64,000 nt of DNA, from assembly GCA_047495785.1 (NCBI GenBank), contig JBLDXI010000031.1, positions 682,001 to 746,000 of the forward strand, given 5' to 3'. Under the pieces are notes generated by a model. That model was not told where the DNA came from, did no database searches, and saw only the letters and a program-made list of their open reading frames with translations. Positions 45,653 to 57,539 of the stretch are shown in pieces. This DNA is from Lepidodermella squamata (Eukaryota > Gastrotricha). Each line of letters starts with the position of its first letter. Position 1 is the stretch's first letter. Both the position numbers and the translations under genes were made by a program.

Positions 45653-46660
45653 ATGCTTACAAGACTTTATTTAATTTTAGTTTTCGTAGCATACGCCTCT
45701 TCGCAGCTTGATTTTTTCTACCGACAGAGATCTTTTGTCAATTGTCGATCCGATCAATTTCGCTGTCGAAATGGCAAATGCATTAGTAGAAGGGAAATCT
45801 GTGATGGCGTAAACGATTGTGGTTCATAGATGAATAAAATATCTTAAAGCTTTTATAACTCTTCTTTTGGCCATCAGGAGACTGGTCACCCGGATCTGAC
45901 GAATCGCAATCTCTTTGCGCGAACAAAGTCTGGCGACAAAGCTGTATCGATAGAAACGGCTTTAGTTGCGAAAATGGCAACTGCGTTCCGAAATTTTTTC
46001 AATGCGATCAAGTAAACGATTGCGGTAGTTTAGCAATAATACCCAGAAAGTGTCGAAATCAAGAAGAATTCTCACAGGTGATTGGACTGACGAGAAGGAA
46101 TGCCCAGCTCTATGTGGGGTGGCTGAATTCAGCTGTGATTCAGCTACCAGGTGCATTCCAATCCAATGGCGATGTGATGGAATCCCAGATTGCGGTAAAA
46201 ATTGTTCTCATTTCAAGAAAAATCTTCACAGAATCTACCCTAGTCGACCGAAATGACGAAAGAGGCTGTGCGACTTTGCCAACGTTTGATACTCAAACAA
46301 CTACGAACTGCAAAAGGCCATCATTCCGTTGTAGAAATGGAAAGTGCATTGCCCAAATCAGGCGGTGCGATCGAAGAGACGATTGTGGTAAATTTCGATA
46401 TTAACCGTTGACTTTCCAGCCATTTCGTGATTCTTTGTAGGGGATGGAAGTGACGAGGAGTTTTGTCATCTGTTTGCAGAATGCAGCAAGCAGCAATACA
46501 AATGCGATGGGAAGTGTACTGATCCCCACAACAGATGCGACCTATACCAAGACTGTGGTAAGCTTTTTCAGTTTTCCCAGCATTTTGAGAATAATGCACC
46601 TCAATTTAAGCCGATGGAAGCGATGAAATGTTCTGTGAAGCAATGACATACGAACAATAA
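45653..46660 (+). CDS. Secreted protein of five LDL-receptor class A repeats
   Basis: Exons 45653-45821, 45878-46024, 46078-46194, 46244-46387, 46441-46557 and 46611-46660, all phase 1; 247 aa. Signal peptide [18 protein letters not shown]. Five LDLa modules each have six Cys and the acidic calcium-binding motif (GSDE, TDEKEC, NDERGC, GSDEEFC, GSDEMFC). Every intron lies inside a module, just after the fifth Cys (DCG|D), so each exon joins the end of one repeat to the start of the next. The fifth repeat is shortened (KCDGKCT). No membrane segment or other domain is present, so it is a small secreted LDLa-only protein that probably binds a partner through Ca2+-dependent modules (family knowledge). 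No upstream TATA box was seen. Confidence 0.88.
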
Positions 46661-47320
46661 TCCTGCAGTGGCAAAACTTATAGCCAATTATGATTAAAGA
46701 CTGAATCTAATTCCGCACTGCCCAAAATGGAATTCAAGAGTCTCAAGCTTCTTTGAACTGTACAATCTTAAGCTTTTTTTTTAGCTTATCTCGTTGGCTG
46801 TAATTTAGAGCTGATATTAGTCCAAATTCCCAGGTAGGAAAACCAGATTTTTGATAATATTTTCCAGCTTTGGACATTAGATTGAGGGCGGAACTAAGTT
46901 GAAAGTATTTATTGATCTGATAATCATTAATTCATAATCTTGAAAATCTCCAGCATACCCCTTACATGAAACCACTCGTAAATGACGTTTCTTCCACGTT
47001 GAGAGATCTATTTTAGAAGTGATGCCAGCCCCTCATTCATGAATTCTTTACTGTTTACACGCAAATTTCTCTAGTAGTAAATCTTCACGCCTCCGGTGCA
47101 TTCAGCTGTCATTCTTTTTGAAGTAAAACCAAGCGTAGCGCCATCGATCTGCTGCTTTAGTAACGTAGGCGCGCGGCTCCCCCACAACAATATTGACCAT
47201 TTTCCACGAACAATGAGCGCACAGGTCGATATTTGCCGTTGGTGGTATGTATAATAAGTAGGTAGAGATCCCACAACTGCGCATCATTCCAACCGAAAAA
47301 GTTGTCTAACTCACTTTTCA
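46661..47320. other. Intergenic region
   Basis: No kinase exon or other gene was recognised before the ankyrin gene. Confidence 0.5.
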
Positions 47321-48477
47321 ATGAAAGAGACTGCAGATCGTGTGGTAAGTCCAGATTATCAACTCCAAAATTTAATATTATATCTTTGCATACCTTTCAG
47401 CTAGCGGAGGGGGTGAAATACCTTCATAAATGGGCGATCAAGGGTGATCTAAACGAGATCAAATCAATGTTTCGAGAAATCCAAATCACTGCACCCAAGT
47501 CAAATTCTCGTCAAATCATCACATACTTGGTAGAATTTCGCAATGCTAACAACTATAGCCGAACTGCTTTGATGGAAGCTGCGGCGAATGGCCAGACCGC
47601 TGTTGTTCAATATCTAGCCATGGAACTGGGGGCAGATGTATTTGCAAGGAGTAATGCTGATGATTTCGAGTCTATGCCCATCCACCAAGCTGCTGAGTTT
47701 GGCCATCTAACTACAGTCCGTTTTCTAGTCGATTTTCGGCATGAATTGCTCGAGGCGAAGAACAAAGATGGCGACACCCCGCTGAGCCGGGCTGCTTTGA
47801 ACGGCCACTGCCTAGTCGTTGAATTCCTTGTCAAAGAGCGGCGGGCGAAAGTTGACGTGAAAGGGCAATTGGGTCGTACCCCACTTCACCACGCAGCCGC
47901 GGCTGGAAATTTGGCAATTTGCCAATTTTTGGTTGAATACGGAAATGCTGATGTAGCAGCTCGGGACTCAGATTTCGGAAGTACCCCTCTTCATCTAGCT
48001 GCGTCCAGATCTGGAGACCTAGCCACGGTCAAGTACCTGCTAAGTATCAGGCCTGATCTACTCGAGGCTAGAAATAAGGTCGATGACACTCCGTTATGTC
48101 GCGCTGCTTACAACGGCCATTTAGCCGTTGCTAGGTACCTGATTGAAGCTAGAAATGCTAATGTCGAGGTGAGAGGTGAATATGGCCGAACTCCCTTGTT
48201 GATAGCTGCTTCAACTGGTAAGACAGAAGTGGTGAAATTCCTAATTCAAGAGGCTGGTGCCAACGTATTTGCCAGGGACGATTCTCAGGATCAAGTTACG
48301 GCTATACATCTAGCGGCTTATTTCGGGTTTGTAGAGATAGTGGAACTGCTGCTGCAGAGGAGTAACGATTTGCTGGAAATTCCGTCGAATCGCGGTAAAA
48401 CTCCGCTGGCCTATGCTAGATCTCAAGATCGGGCAGCGGTCTTCACTTTTCTGCGTCAACGTGGAGCTAAAAAGTGA
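47321..48477 (+). CDS. Ankyrin-repeat protein without kinase domain
   Basis: Exons 47321-47344 and 47401-48477 (intron 56 nt, phase 0), 366 aa. I start at the ATG at 47321, which splices in frame to the ankyrin exon; reading through the intron gives a longer, less likely N-terminus. About ten ankyrin repeats make up nearly the whole protein, with the pattern LLEARNKVDDTPLCRAAYNG and GRTPLLIAA typical of the kinase-fused gene at 31486. Some repeats carry a 3-4 residue insertion (NADDFESMPIHQAA). There is no signal peptide and no membrane segment, so it is probably cytoplasmic. It most likely derives from a kinase-ankyrin ancestor that lost its kinase part. AATAAA at 48587-48592. Confidence 0.88.
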
Positions 48478-48943
48478 ATTCCAGAAGAAATCTCAAACAT
48501 TTTGTTTTTGTCTGTGAAATTATTTTGATTTTCTTCTGAGAAGAGTAAACGTCTTTTCGTGTTTCCAATCTACATTGTGACTCATAAATAAAAGTTTAAT
48601 GAATGTAGACGTTGAGTTCTGTTTGTTTATGCATATCACAACCTTCCACCAGTACCATATACCACTAGTACCTAGAAAGCAGCCATCTCGCATAATACTC
48701 AGGTGCCTTTCAATACCATTCATCTCTTTCAAGTTGCAAGATTTTAGGGAAGGATTCTTCCCGAACACTTAACAGTTCCCGAACCAGTTATTAGCACTAT
48801 AGATCCTTTCGAACTAATTTTTACGTTGTGATTCCAATATTTTATATCCGCAACGTCACAACAGTCGGAAATTGCCAGTTTCGTCAGTTGCGCATCAGGA
48901 TTGATTTCGCAGCATTGTATCAAGCATAAAGAAACAAATTATC
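48478..48943. other. Intergenic region
   Basis: AATAAA at 48587-48592. No other feature was recognised. Confidence 0.5.
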
Positions 48944-50205
48944 ATGATATTTCGACAAAGTTTGTATCTTCTGATCCTCGTGTTTCATAGAATATGTAAC
49001 AGTCAAAATCACAGTACCAGCGAGAATCCCACCATATTGCCAGCCCCTGTCAAAGATTATAAGCTGTGCAAAACATTAATCGAGCAATGCGGGTACTTGC
49101 GAGATCCTCTAGCCTTTCCAAACGGTGCAATATTCGGTGATTTGATCGTATACGCTGATTTCACACCGTCATCTCTCCAGGGCGTCTACGATATCGAGCA
49201 AAGCTTCTCCATTCAAGGCGAGCTACATATTCAGTGGTCACTTGAATCATCCTGCGATTTTCATGAAACCGCTTCGTCTTTCATTGATGAGCATTTCGGA
49301 ATGTCATTGGAAGACAAACCGATTGGTTGTGAAATCCCAGCGTCACAAATGTGGACTCCGTGGCTGCAGCACGCTAACCGTATCGGAACATACAATCCTT
49401 TCAATGAGTATGGCAATCTTATGAATTTTTCTAGCAGAAACTCTTGTTATTTTTATAGCGCCTCAATGCTACTTGTCAATGTTGATGGACTCGTTGTTTG
49501 GCCGGTGGCGACAAGATTTGATTCTTCATGCTCGATGTCATTTCGAAAGTGAGCTTTAAGAAATTGAAAAATCTTGTGTTTCACAATCAAAAGATTGCCA
49601 GATTCCCTTTCGATACACAGTACTGCTCCATTGACATTAAACGACCGAACGCAATTTTCCGATTAGAATCTTTTCTAGCTGAAGAGAATCGCACGTTGGA
49701 CAACGAATTATGGCTTGTTTACGAGGGCGAACGCGAGTCAACACCTGGCAAGTTATCGTTCAAGTTTGTTTTCAAACGGAAGCCTGAGACCTTCATCTTA
49801 CTCATTTTGCTGCCGATTCTTTTCCTTACCGTTTTGCAAATCGGGACGTTTTGCATACCACCAAAAATGCCGGACCGGGCGTCTTACTCCATCACGATTT
49901 TTCTGGCAATGACTTTCATGATGGAAACTCTGAATAGCATGCTACCCGTGACTTCAGATGTTACAATTATTGGCATTAATTTCACGCTTCAATTAGCAAT
50001 TGGTGTACTTGTTACTGTTTACTCCTTAGTAATGTGTTGGATAGCTAACAGTTCTTATCGTTCGTTAATGAGAGCGAAATTAGTTAATACGACCATTACT
50101 TTGTCTAACACAATTGACGGGGCTGCTTTCGCGGTTACTTTGATACTGTACGTAACAACCGATGTCACAACGCTTGTTTTGATGACCTCTGATAGTAATG
50201 AGTAG
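48944..50205 (+). CDS. Cys-loop ligand-gated ion channel subunit
   Basis: Exons 48944-49407, 49459-49548 (90 nt) and 49602-50205; 385 aa. Signal peptide at about 1-20 (MIFRQSLYLLILVFHRICNS). Extracellular features: CKTLIEQCGYLRDPLAFP, MWTPWLQHAN and Cys-loop C-x13-C with FPFDTQYC. M1 (LPILFLTVLQIGTFCI), M2 (YSITIFLAMTFMMETLNSML), M3 (INFTLQLAIGVLVTVYSLVM) and M4 (FAVTLILYVTTDVTTLVLM) follow with a ~20-residue M3-M4 loop. The M3-M4 sequence (ANSSYRS) is closest to the gene at 35004. Intron 1 (51 nt) has no in-frame stop, so its retention would keep the frame. Ligand unknown. Confidence 0.9.
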
Positions 50206-51173
50206 AGGATATTTCTCTTTAACTCTTTGTCTTCGTGTCTTCTTATCGCAGGATCAAATCCAAACCTGAAATGCGAACTCGAGTGTAATCTGACTGTTGC
50301 TAGGTTTGATTAGAAACTCAATCAAAGCTCGGGTATAGAGTAAATCATCAGAAATGAAATAATAGGGCGCCTAACTTTCAAATATATTAGGAGATTGTTC
50401 AGGTGAGTCGAAAGCTCAATGTTTGCTATTCGCTTCAATAAAACTTACAGCAATTTACTCGCATATCCTTTATCCGCGATTTCACCGAAGTTAAGTAAAA
50501 TTTACCGGAAAGTGAAAATCGAAGGTGAATAGCTTGCAACTTTCAATGGTTTTACCTGGTTTTATGAGATTTGTAATGCCTTTAGACTTCAGAATATAAA
50601 ATCAGATATTTTCTCCGCTTTTTCTTCGATTTCTTCGTCAATGTGCGCTGCGATAATGTCGAAATTTTCTGAAGATTGAAATGAAAGTGAAAGGAATCGT
50701 TCCCTTAAAACCGTCTAATTATCCCTTAGAATACCATTAGGATCTTCGGCGATGCTTCCCGATATCAGTGTGAGTTTCAGCTCAAAGCCTCAATCTTGCC
50801 TGTCCTCTAAATCGGTGCGACTTGTCAGCAGTGCATAGCTTAGCTTAGTAAGAGTCTGGAACAAAGTCTCGGCTATAGCCGGCAGTCTGTAGTACATAAG
50901 CACTCGGTGTCTGTATTTACCTAGTAGTCATAGCAGACCCGAGCAACTCACGGCTCTTGTCCCGCTATTGTTTGTTTACGCCAGACTTGGGCTGCACACT
51001 CGACGAGCCAGGCGGTTGTAGCGGCCAGAACGCTGCTGCGTGACGCACCCGGCTATAATCATACCTAGAAACGGTTTTCTGCGATAAGTCATCATCCGCT
51101 TTACACAGATACAGATTCAATGGCTTGTTCCCACTACTACTACTAACGGCTCATGGCCATTTGACGATCAAGC
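50206..51173. other. 1 kb intergenic region
   Basis: Nothing recognisable was found apart from a possible upstream promoter region for the ankyrin gene. Confidence 0.5.
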
Positions 51174-52633
51174 ATGGAAACTGGAACGATTGCAGATGGC
51201 GCGACAATCGCTAATCTTACTTCGATTAAAGGTATGTGACAGTTATTTTTATAATAAATGTAGGGGCGTTTTCTATATCAAATTTGAAAAGAGGTCCTCG
51301 AGCTGCTATCAGGAACAAAATGTAGAAAAAATCGATAATAGCTTCAAAATAAATTAATTTTTGCTTTCTAGCTCTGGATCAAAAGCAGCTGAAACCTTCC
51401 CTGCAAAGAATCGACAGCTTAGGCAAAAATGGCCTACCCGGAAAGGTGATGGATCATTTCCAAAAACAGTACCTTAGCTTAACCCTGATGAATGACCAGA
51501 TCGCAGCAGCTGCACCGCGAATGCACGACGCAGCTATCAACGGTGATCTCCTCGAAATGAAAGCTCTTATCGCCGAGGTCATCGAAGAACTTCCAGATTC
51601 TGTCAAAGAAGATCGGCCAGCTCTTTTGGAATGTTTGAAACCTCTTATTGATCATAGAAACAATGGCGAAAAGCTCGGACCAACTCCGCTGATGGAAGCA
51701 TCAAGATTCGGCCATTTCAATGTCGTTAGATACCTCGTTAAGCAATTGGAAGCTGATGTGTTCTTAAAGGGGGCTCTCCAGCGGTACGAAGTCGAACGCA
51801 CTGCTGTTCACTTCGCAGCAGAATGTGGCCATTTAGACATAGTTATGTTCCTGATCGAAAACAAGCCCGATCTGTTGGAAGCTACGGATAAAATGAACGA
51901 TACACCTCTATGCCGAGCAGCTTGCGCCGGGAAAATGCCCGTTGTTGAGTACCTCGTGATTATGCAAGCTAATCTTAATGGCTTTGAAGGCCGATCTCCT
52001 CTAATTATGGCCGCAGCTCATAGCCATAACTCGCTTGGGGTTATCAAATGCTTAGTTGAAGCTGGGGCTGATCTAAGACCTAGAGGTGAGAATTCATCTT
52101 CGGTTATGCATGTAATCGCTGGTTCAACCGGGGATCGCCAGGTTCCTATCTTAGAGTACCTATTGAATGTAGCTCCTGTTCTTTTAGAAGCTAGGGATGA
52201 GTCAAATAACACCCCTTTGTTCTGTGCTGCCTCGAATGGGAACTTGCTAGCTGTTCAATTTTTAGTCGAAAAAGGAGCTAATCTTGAGGCTAGAGGTTAC
52301 CTTGGCCGAACTCCGCTACTCGAGGCTGTGAATAACGGCCATGAAGATGTCGTAGCATTTCTCATTGAAAAAGCTGGTGCAGATATGTATGCGACTGATA
52401 CGACTGAGGATGAGAATTTCGCAATTCATCTTGCTGCCCGGCGATTCGGCGGTCTTTACAGCCATGTTGTGCGGTATCTGATCGATCGCGATCCTAATAT
52501 GGTGAGGATGAAGAACAAGGCTGGCGAGACGCCGCTGTCGCTGGCAAAATCGCGGAACAACGCTGCTATGGTCAAGTTGTTGCTACCTTTTTTCAGGAAA
52601 GATACTCATGTTGCAAATAATGATGGCAAATAA
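51174..52633 (+). CDS. Ankyrin-repeat protein without kinase domain
   Basis: Exons 51174-51231 and 51372-52633 (intron 140 nt, phase 1), 439 aa. Exon 1 is inferred from the ATG, frame and a GTATGT donor. The protein is almost all ankyrin repeats, about eleven, including MNDTPLCRAACAG, GRTPLLEAVNNG and GETPLSLAKSR patterns shared with the genes at 31486 and 47321. A basic/polar segment of ~60 residues precedes the repeats. No kinase, signal peptide or membrane segment is present. An AATAAA (52629-52634) overlaps the stop codon and may be chance. Probably cytoplasmic; partner unknown. Confidence 0.85.
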
Positions 52634-52801
52634 AAACGAATTTACGTTATTAGGTATTGAACACCCTATGATAAAGAAACTGCAGGTTGGCGATTCCCTC
52701 AATCTCAATATTGGATAATTGAATTTCAGGGCTATTCACATGAACATTCTTTTCAGACGCAACACAGTTTATTCCACCCGCAAAATTTCAAATGACTGAC
52801 T

Positions 52802-54022
52802 CTAAAATTCCTGAGGTTCGTGACATTGACCAAACTCGCTTTTCAAGTCACGAATTGTTTTCGGCTCATAGTTACCAGCCCACAGCCGATCGCAAAGTGT
52901 TGACCAGCCGAAATTGAGCGGATAGCAGTATTGATAGAACCCATCCACCTCCCGGAATATCAACTCATAGTCGTATTGCCAGGCGTAGAACTGCGCCAGT
53001 TTCTCCGCAGGGTACCTTGAAACCTCTATCAAGTGATTTGCTAAAGCTTCCGCACTTTCGAACTGCCTCACGTCGATATAAGAACCAGGTGGCAGGATCG
53101 TATCTATCTTCCCCCAGGTGTAAACAACCGGAATCAAACCAAACTTCAAACTAGTGTATAATCCGACAAAAGACTTTTCAGTGATATAGTCGTCACATAG
53201 GGAATTTTCAATGCTAAGGTAAAATCTGTACTGCGAGAAGAAATTGGCAATGCCAAGTTTTTTCCACGCTTCGTCAGGTGATATGAAGGCTTTGTCATCG
53301 GCACAGAGTCCCCATTTGTCAAGACTGATCGATTGCTCGAGCTTATAAACCAAATCCTCGCGATTGCTTTGAGACTCGCAGTCCGAAACAGCCCAAAAAG
53401 CATCTCGTGATCGATTTGTATAGCCCTGTATGAATCGTTGAATCTTCGCGTCCATTTCTAACTTTTCAGCATGTGATAAAAGTGATGTTCGTTTGACAAC
53501 CCTTCCGTAGGGTATATAAATATCAGCACTTGGCCTGTAGTCCATCGTCCAGTTGAAGCCTATTTCGTTAGCCGCTTCATATTTCTCCTGGCTCATCCCA
53601 CTTTTATGGTGCGGTTCTAGCATGAAGAATACCCAGGGCTGATCGAACGGGCGTTGCGGCGGTAATTTCATTTTCAAATCGAAATCAACGCCATGGAATA
53701 CGACGGCTGAAGCTACTGGTGAGAATCCCTTATTGGTTGTTAGCAAGCAGGTTTTCTCAGGGTCACTGTTGCTTTGCCAGATTATGCTGTAGTTGTTGTA
53801 CCTTACGAAAAATTCTTGCCAATCGTTGTCGTTCCACCAGGGCGTCCATAGCACAATAATCTTAGGCGGATGTTGAGTGGGATTATGGCTGTAACTATTA
53901 ACCGGAATCAAAGACCCATACACGTATCGCGTTGCGGAATTTTGATTTTGGTTTAATAGCATTAAGATCGATGAAGTGGAAGCTAGGGCCATAACGGCTA
54001 TGAAAAACGTAAATTGCTGCAT
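52802..54022 (-). CDS. GT10 alpha-1,3-fucosyltransferase
   Basis: Single exon, 406 aa, type II Golgi membrane protein. A short cytoplasmic N-terminus and a signal anchor at about 4-24 (FTFFIAVMALASTSSILMLL) precede the stem. The GT10 catalytic domain has FNWTMDYRPSADIYIPYGRV and the conserved donor-binding segment FYLSIENSLCDDYITEKSF, then YVPVVYTWG-like (GLIPVVYTWG) and PPGSYIDVRQF. This family transfers fucose from GDP-fucose to GlcNAc in glycans, usually in the Golgi (established knowledge). The motif here has ENSLCDDYITEK where many members have ENSxxxDYITEK, so it looks active. Several Cys near the C-terminus (CYPLNFGWSTLCD, GQCHE) could form stabilising disulfides. Its position next to a cluster of secreted and membrane glycoproteins is suggestive only. 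Confidence 0.93.
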   Translation of the reverse strand: MQQFTFFIAVMALASTSSILMLLNQNQNSATRYVYGSLIPVNSYSHNPTQHPPKIIVLWTPWWNDNDWQEFFVRYNNYSIIWQSNSDPEKTCLLTTNKGFSPVASAVVFHGVDFDLKMKLPPQRPFDQPWVFFMLEPHHKSGMSQEKYEAANEIGFNWTMDYRPSADIYIPYGRVVKRTSLLSHAEKLEMDAKIQRFIQGYTNRSRDAFWAVSDCESQSNREDLVYKLEQSISLDKWGLCADDKAFISPDEAWKKLGIANFFSQYRFYLSIENSLCDDYITEKSFVGLYTSLKFGLIPVVYTWGKIDTILPPGSYIDVRQFESAEALANHLIEVSRYPAEKLAQFYAWQYDYELIFREVDGFYQYCYPLNFGWSTLCDRLWAGNYEPKTIRDLKSEFGQCHEPQEF

Positions 54023-55095
54023 TTTTCTAATGCGCTCATCAATTTACGCAGATAATTTCTGTTGATTAGTGGGAAATAGGGTTATGGAGACCGCACTCAC
54101 TTGCTCATCCTCAAGAGCTTTAATAACCAGGTTACGGTGACAAAAAAAAACGAAACGCAAACACCGAGAAATCGTTGAGGATTAAAGCAAATAATAGGAA
54201 ACATGTTTGCTCACAAAAATTAGAGGAACATTCAGCCGCCCAAAATTATGAGCGATGGAGCAAGCGTTTACACGTACCATTTACCAGTATGTTGATCTGG
54301 TTCATGTAAAAAAATATGCGCAATAAGCTCAGCTATATGATGAAAGTTCCCTAATCTTAAACAAATGTTGTGTATCATAGCGGCCGGGCGGCGTACTGAC
54401 AGGTGGTTGAAAAATTCTGGTTCAAAAAATTTTTTTTTGAGTAAACATTTTCTGATCTTTTTGCCTTAATGACGGTCTGCTTTCATTAACATTCTAGGTC
54501 AAAATCTTTTCATCGCAGCTGCCACCGTGGTAAAACTCGCAATTGTTGCAGGCTGAAATGACGCAACGAAAATCGAACGACGATATTAGAGCCAGGCTTA
54601 ACACGACGTTCATTAGCAGTCACAAATATATTCTTCAATAAAACCGCTTAAAAGTCGTGGCAGGTTTGGCTTACACTTGTATGTCAGCTTCGGCCATTCA
54701 GCATCACCGGGACTTTAACTCGCCGTTACTGGTTTTGATAATTTCTAACCTCCCATAGCCACATTATTCCTTCTATTTGTGTTCAAGTTTGCTACTTCAT
54801 GCATTTTTCGAATCAGCCTGGAATGAAATGAAATACCCTTCAACATGTACTTCTAATTTCGGCTGAAGCATGCTCTCATTTTTTGGCATTTCAGAGTAGG
54901 TGAATCCTTATTATTCATTATATCTAACCCTTATTATTTAATTTTTATATGTTTAAACAAACAGGACAGTTATCCACACTGAGCAGCATCATAGACTGTT
55001 ATGAACAAAGGCCTGTATGATTCATGGTTATTTATTGTCGAATAATATTCTGATTTGAAGAGCAATGGCCAGATGAATTCACACTCAGATTTTTC
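54023..55095. other. 1.1 kb intergenic region
   Basis: Lies upstream of the fucosyltransferase and downstream of the propeller gene. No gene, TATA box or repeat was recognised. Confidence 0.5.
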
Positions 55096-56651
55096 TCAAA
55101 AAGAACGCCGCACATGACAGCCTAAAATTGCCATTGCTATGGTGGCGAAAATATTGGAGGCTGCTACTCGTTCAGTTCCTGCTCTGTTATTCGTTTCAGG
55201 CGTCGTATAAGAAGAACTTGTTGAAGAACGCGATATCGAGATTGTGTCTGCTTCTGTAATTCATATGGGCTAAAAATTTCGAAAATTAATTGAACTAATG
55301 AGATGTTACCAAACGAAGTGACGGGCGTTGGCCATGTATACTCAGCCGTAGTGCTCTGCCGCAAGGCATAAGTAAACATTCTTGTTTTGCAGAGTACGAA
55401 AATCATATTTCCCTTTGCAGCCCACGACGTCACGGCAGGTTCGAAAACTGACGAAGCTGCCACTAAAACTCCTTTCATTTTGTCAAAAGCCAGGATTTGC
55501 CTTTTTGGCTCGCGCTCAGCCTCAACGTGGGCGAAAACGTGTGAGCGTGAAATGATTGGCTGGCCGCAGAATTTATATGTTGAGCCATAGGATAAGTATA
55601 TCTCCTTCTTGATGGTATTCCATGCGACCAGGCGATGACCATTGCCGCAAATAAAGTAATCCAACTGGCCGTCACTTGCGATTTCTTGGTTCTGCGACTC
55701 CTCGTCTTCACATGGAAATTCCCAGGTTTTAGTCAGGGTTCTGGTGAAGTCGTAGCCCCGAACGGTGTAGCCAGAACTCGCTACAACTATCTCCCCACGA
55801 CTTGAAATCGCTTGAATAGCCCCGAAAGTCTCGTTGTGACCCAAATTCACGGTCTTTGAGATTTCGACACCGGTTGTAGCATTCAGCTCGTACAAAACAC
55901 CATTTCGAAGCCATAAGAACAACCGATCAGCCGAGCCATGAGTTGCTATCAAATCGGGAGGTCCAGCTGCTGTTTGGTTGAAGCAATTCAAGTTCTCCCG
56001 CTTAGCATTTTCCAGCCGGGAGTAGTCAAGCGATTGGATGCAAACTACTCCTCCGCGGCTAGCTAGCGCGAGGTAGAAACGTTGCAACCTTTCAATCAGA
56101 ACGCCCCCCGTTGGCGCGTGGATTCCTTCGAAAGATGGTGCCGAAAATCGTTCCTTTCCGGCAGTTATTGTATAACTATACGCCCACGAAGTAACATTGA
56201 AAATCAAAGTTGCTTTGTAAACCGTTTCAATCCTGCCGCTGTACTCGCCGTTAACAAGTAACAAACCACGTTTTGTAATGACAAGCGGTAGAAAATTTCG
56301 AAATTCTCTGGTTGATAAAATGTTCGTGGCATAACCGATCCCTATTCGCTGTGTCACATTTCCGCTGCCCGCGTCAATCTCCACAATTTGAGCGGAGAAA
56401 TTACTGAAATGTAGCAACGTGTAGATCGAATTTTGGTAAGTAACTGGCGGTGATGACCAGGAACAGTATTTATCTTTGTCATCGATTAGCTCAATCTGCC
56501 ATATCATGTCGATTGCGTTGATTTGCGAAATGTTGTTTGTCGGATCGAAGCTTTTTCGCGTAAAATCACCGCCAATTGTCTGCCATTCAAACGCAGGCAT
56601 AAGTTCGGCGTTTACGCTCAGACATAATGTCAGAAGGAAGTAGACTCGCAT
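55096..56651 (-). CDS. Secreted PQQ-like beta-propeller protein with C-terminal hydrophobic tail (copy A)
   Basis: Exons 56651-55310 and 55253-55096 (intron 56 nt, phase 1), 499 aa. Signal peptide MRVYFLLTLCLSVNA. The body has short repeated strands with SSPPVTYQNSIYTLLHF, GGVLIERLQRFYLAL, GVLYELNATTGVEIS and GQLDYFICGNGHRLVAWNT, resembling the PQQ/quinoprotein beta-propeller type. No catalytic motif is recognised. Reading through the donor gives a stop at 55164; splicing instead joins a Ser/Thr-rich stretch (ISRSSTSSSYTTP) to a hydrophobic end (ASNIFATIAMAILGCHVRR), a likely GPI-anchor or membrane tail. Copy B has an equivalent spliced tail, which supports this model. Probably an extracellular, surface-anchored binding protein. 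Confidence 0.75.
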
Positions 56652-57539
56652 ATTATGGTGATAAATGATTGCGACGCGATGGTGAGGGAATGAAAAATGA
56701 TTGAACCAATATATTAGGTTTTAGCGTCAACATATGTCGAATTCATATCGAATACCGAGAACATGTGTTATTCTTTTGCAAGTGGGCGTTTCGTGTATGA
56801 CGTTCCGTAACTTGCTCATGTTTCTGTTTCCGCCAATAGATTTCCATTAATTTCATGCGCAAAATCGAGCAGCACTTGGCCATTATTCCGTGAAAATCGA
56901 GCAGCAGTCGGCTCCAATGTCGATAAAATCCAAAACTCCACCGGGACAATCGCAAAATCCGAGCGGCAGTCGTCATTAATGTTGGGAAATCGCGCAGCAT
57001 TCCTCCTGAAAATGACTACAATGGCGCCGTATTCGTCTTGGATTCCGTGCCATTCCATCGGCCTTCGTTCCTGGCTCCAACTGGTTCAACGAACGGAATC
57101 GATAACTTGATTGTGCTAGTAATTGACCAGACCGGCGAACTAATTGCCATGAGCCGAATGTACTCGCCGAGTAACAAGCTTGATTTGAAGAGCCGATATA
57201 GTTCAAATTGCATGAGCAATTGTGTGATTCTTCAACGTAGCAGCGTGCCAGATTGACGCAAACATCAGGCGGCAAAAAAGCGAATGAAAATCAAAACGAA
57301 AATCGACCGAATGAGTGTTTGATTTAAAAATGGCAAAAGGCTCAGTTTTTGATGAACAATTAAGTTGGATGTTTTATTTTCCCAAATATAACCTTTGCAC
57401 CATGGGGGGTATGTATTTCAATGGAGCCCTTGGCAATAGGCAGATACTAATATGCCTCGGGGTATATGCAAATATTGGACTGAGAGTCGTAAATATGTTG
57501 AAAAAATCGGAGTCCTTTTCCTCGAGAAGGCTCATTGAA
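56652..57539. other. Spacer between two propeller paralogues
   Basis: No gene could be supported. An imperfect word AAAATCGAGCAGCA recurs about four times between 56861 and 57010. Confidence 0.5.

Noticed and set aside
55164-55253. Read-through C-terminus of propeller copy A
   Set aside because: It lacks the anchor-like tail; the spliced frame gives the same layout as copy B.
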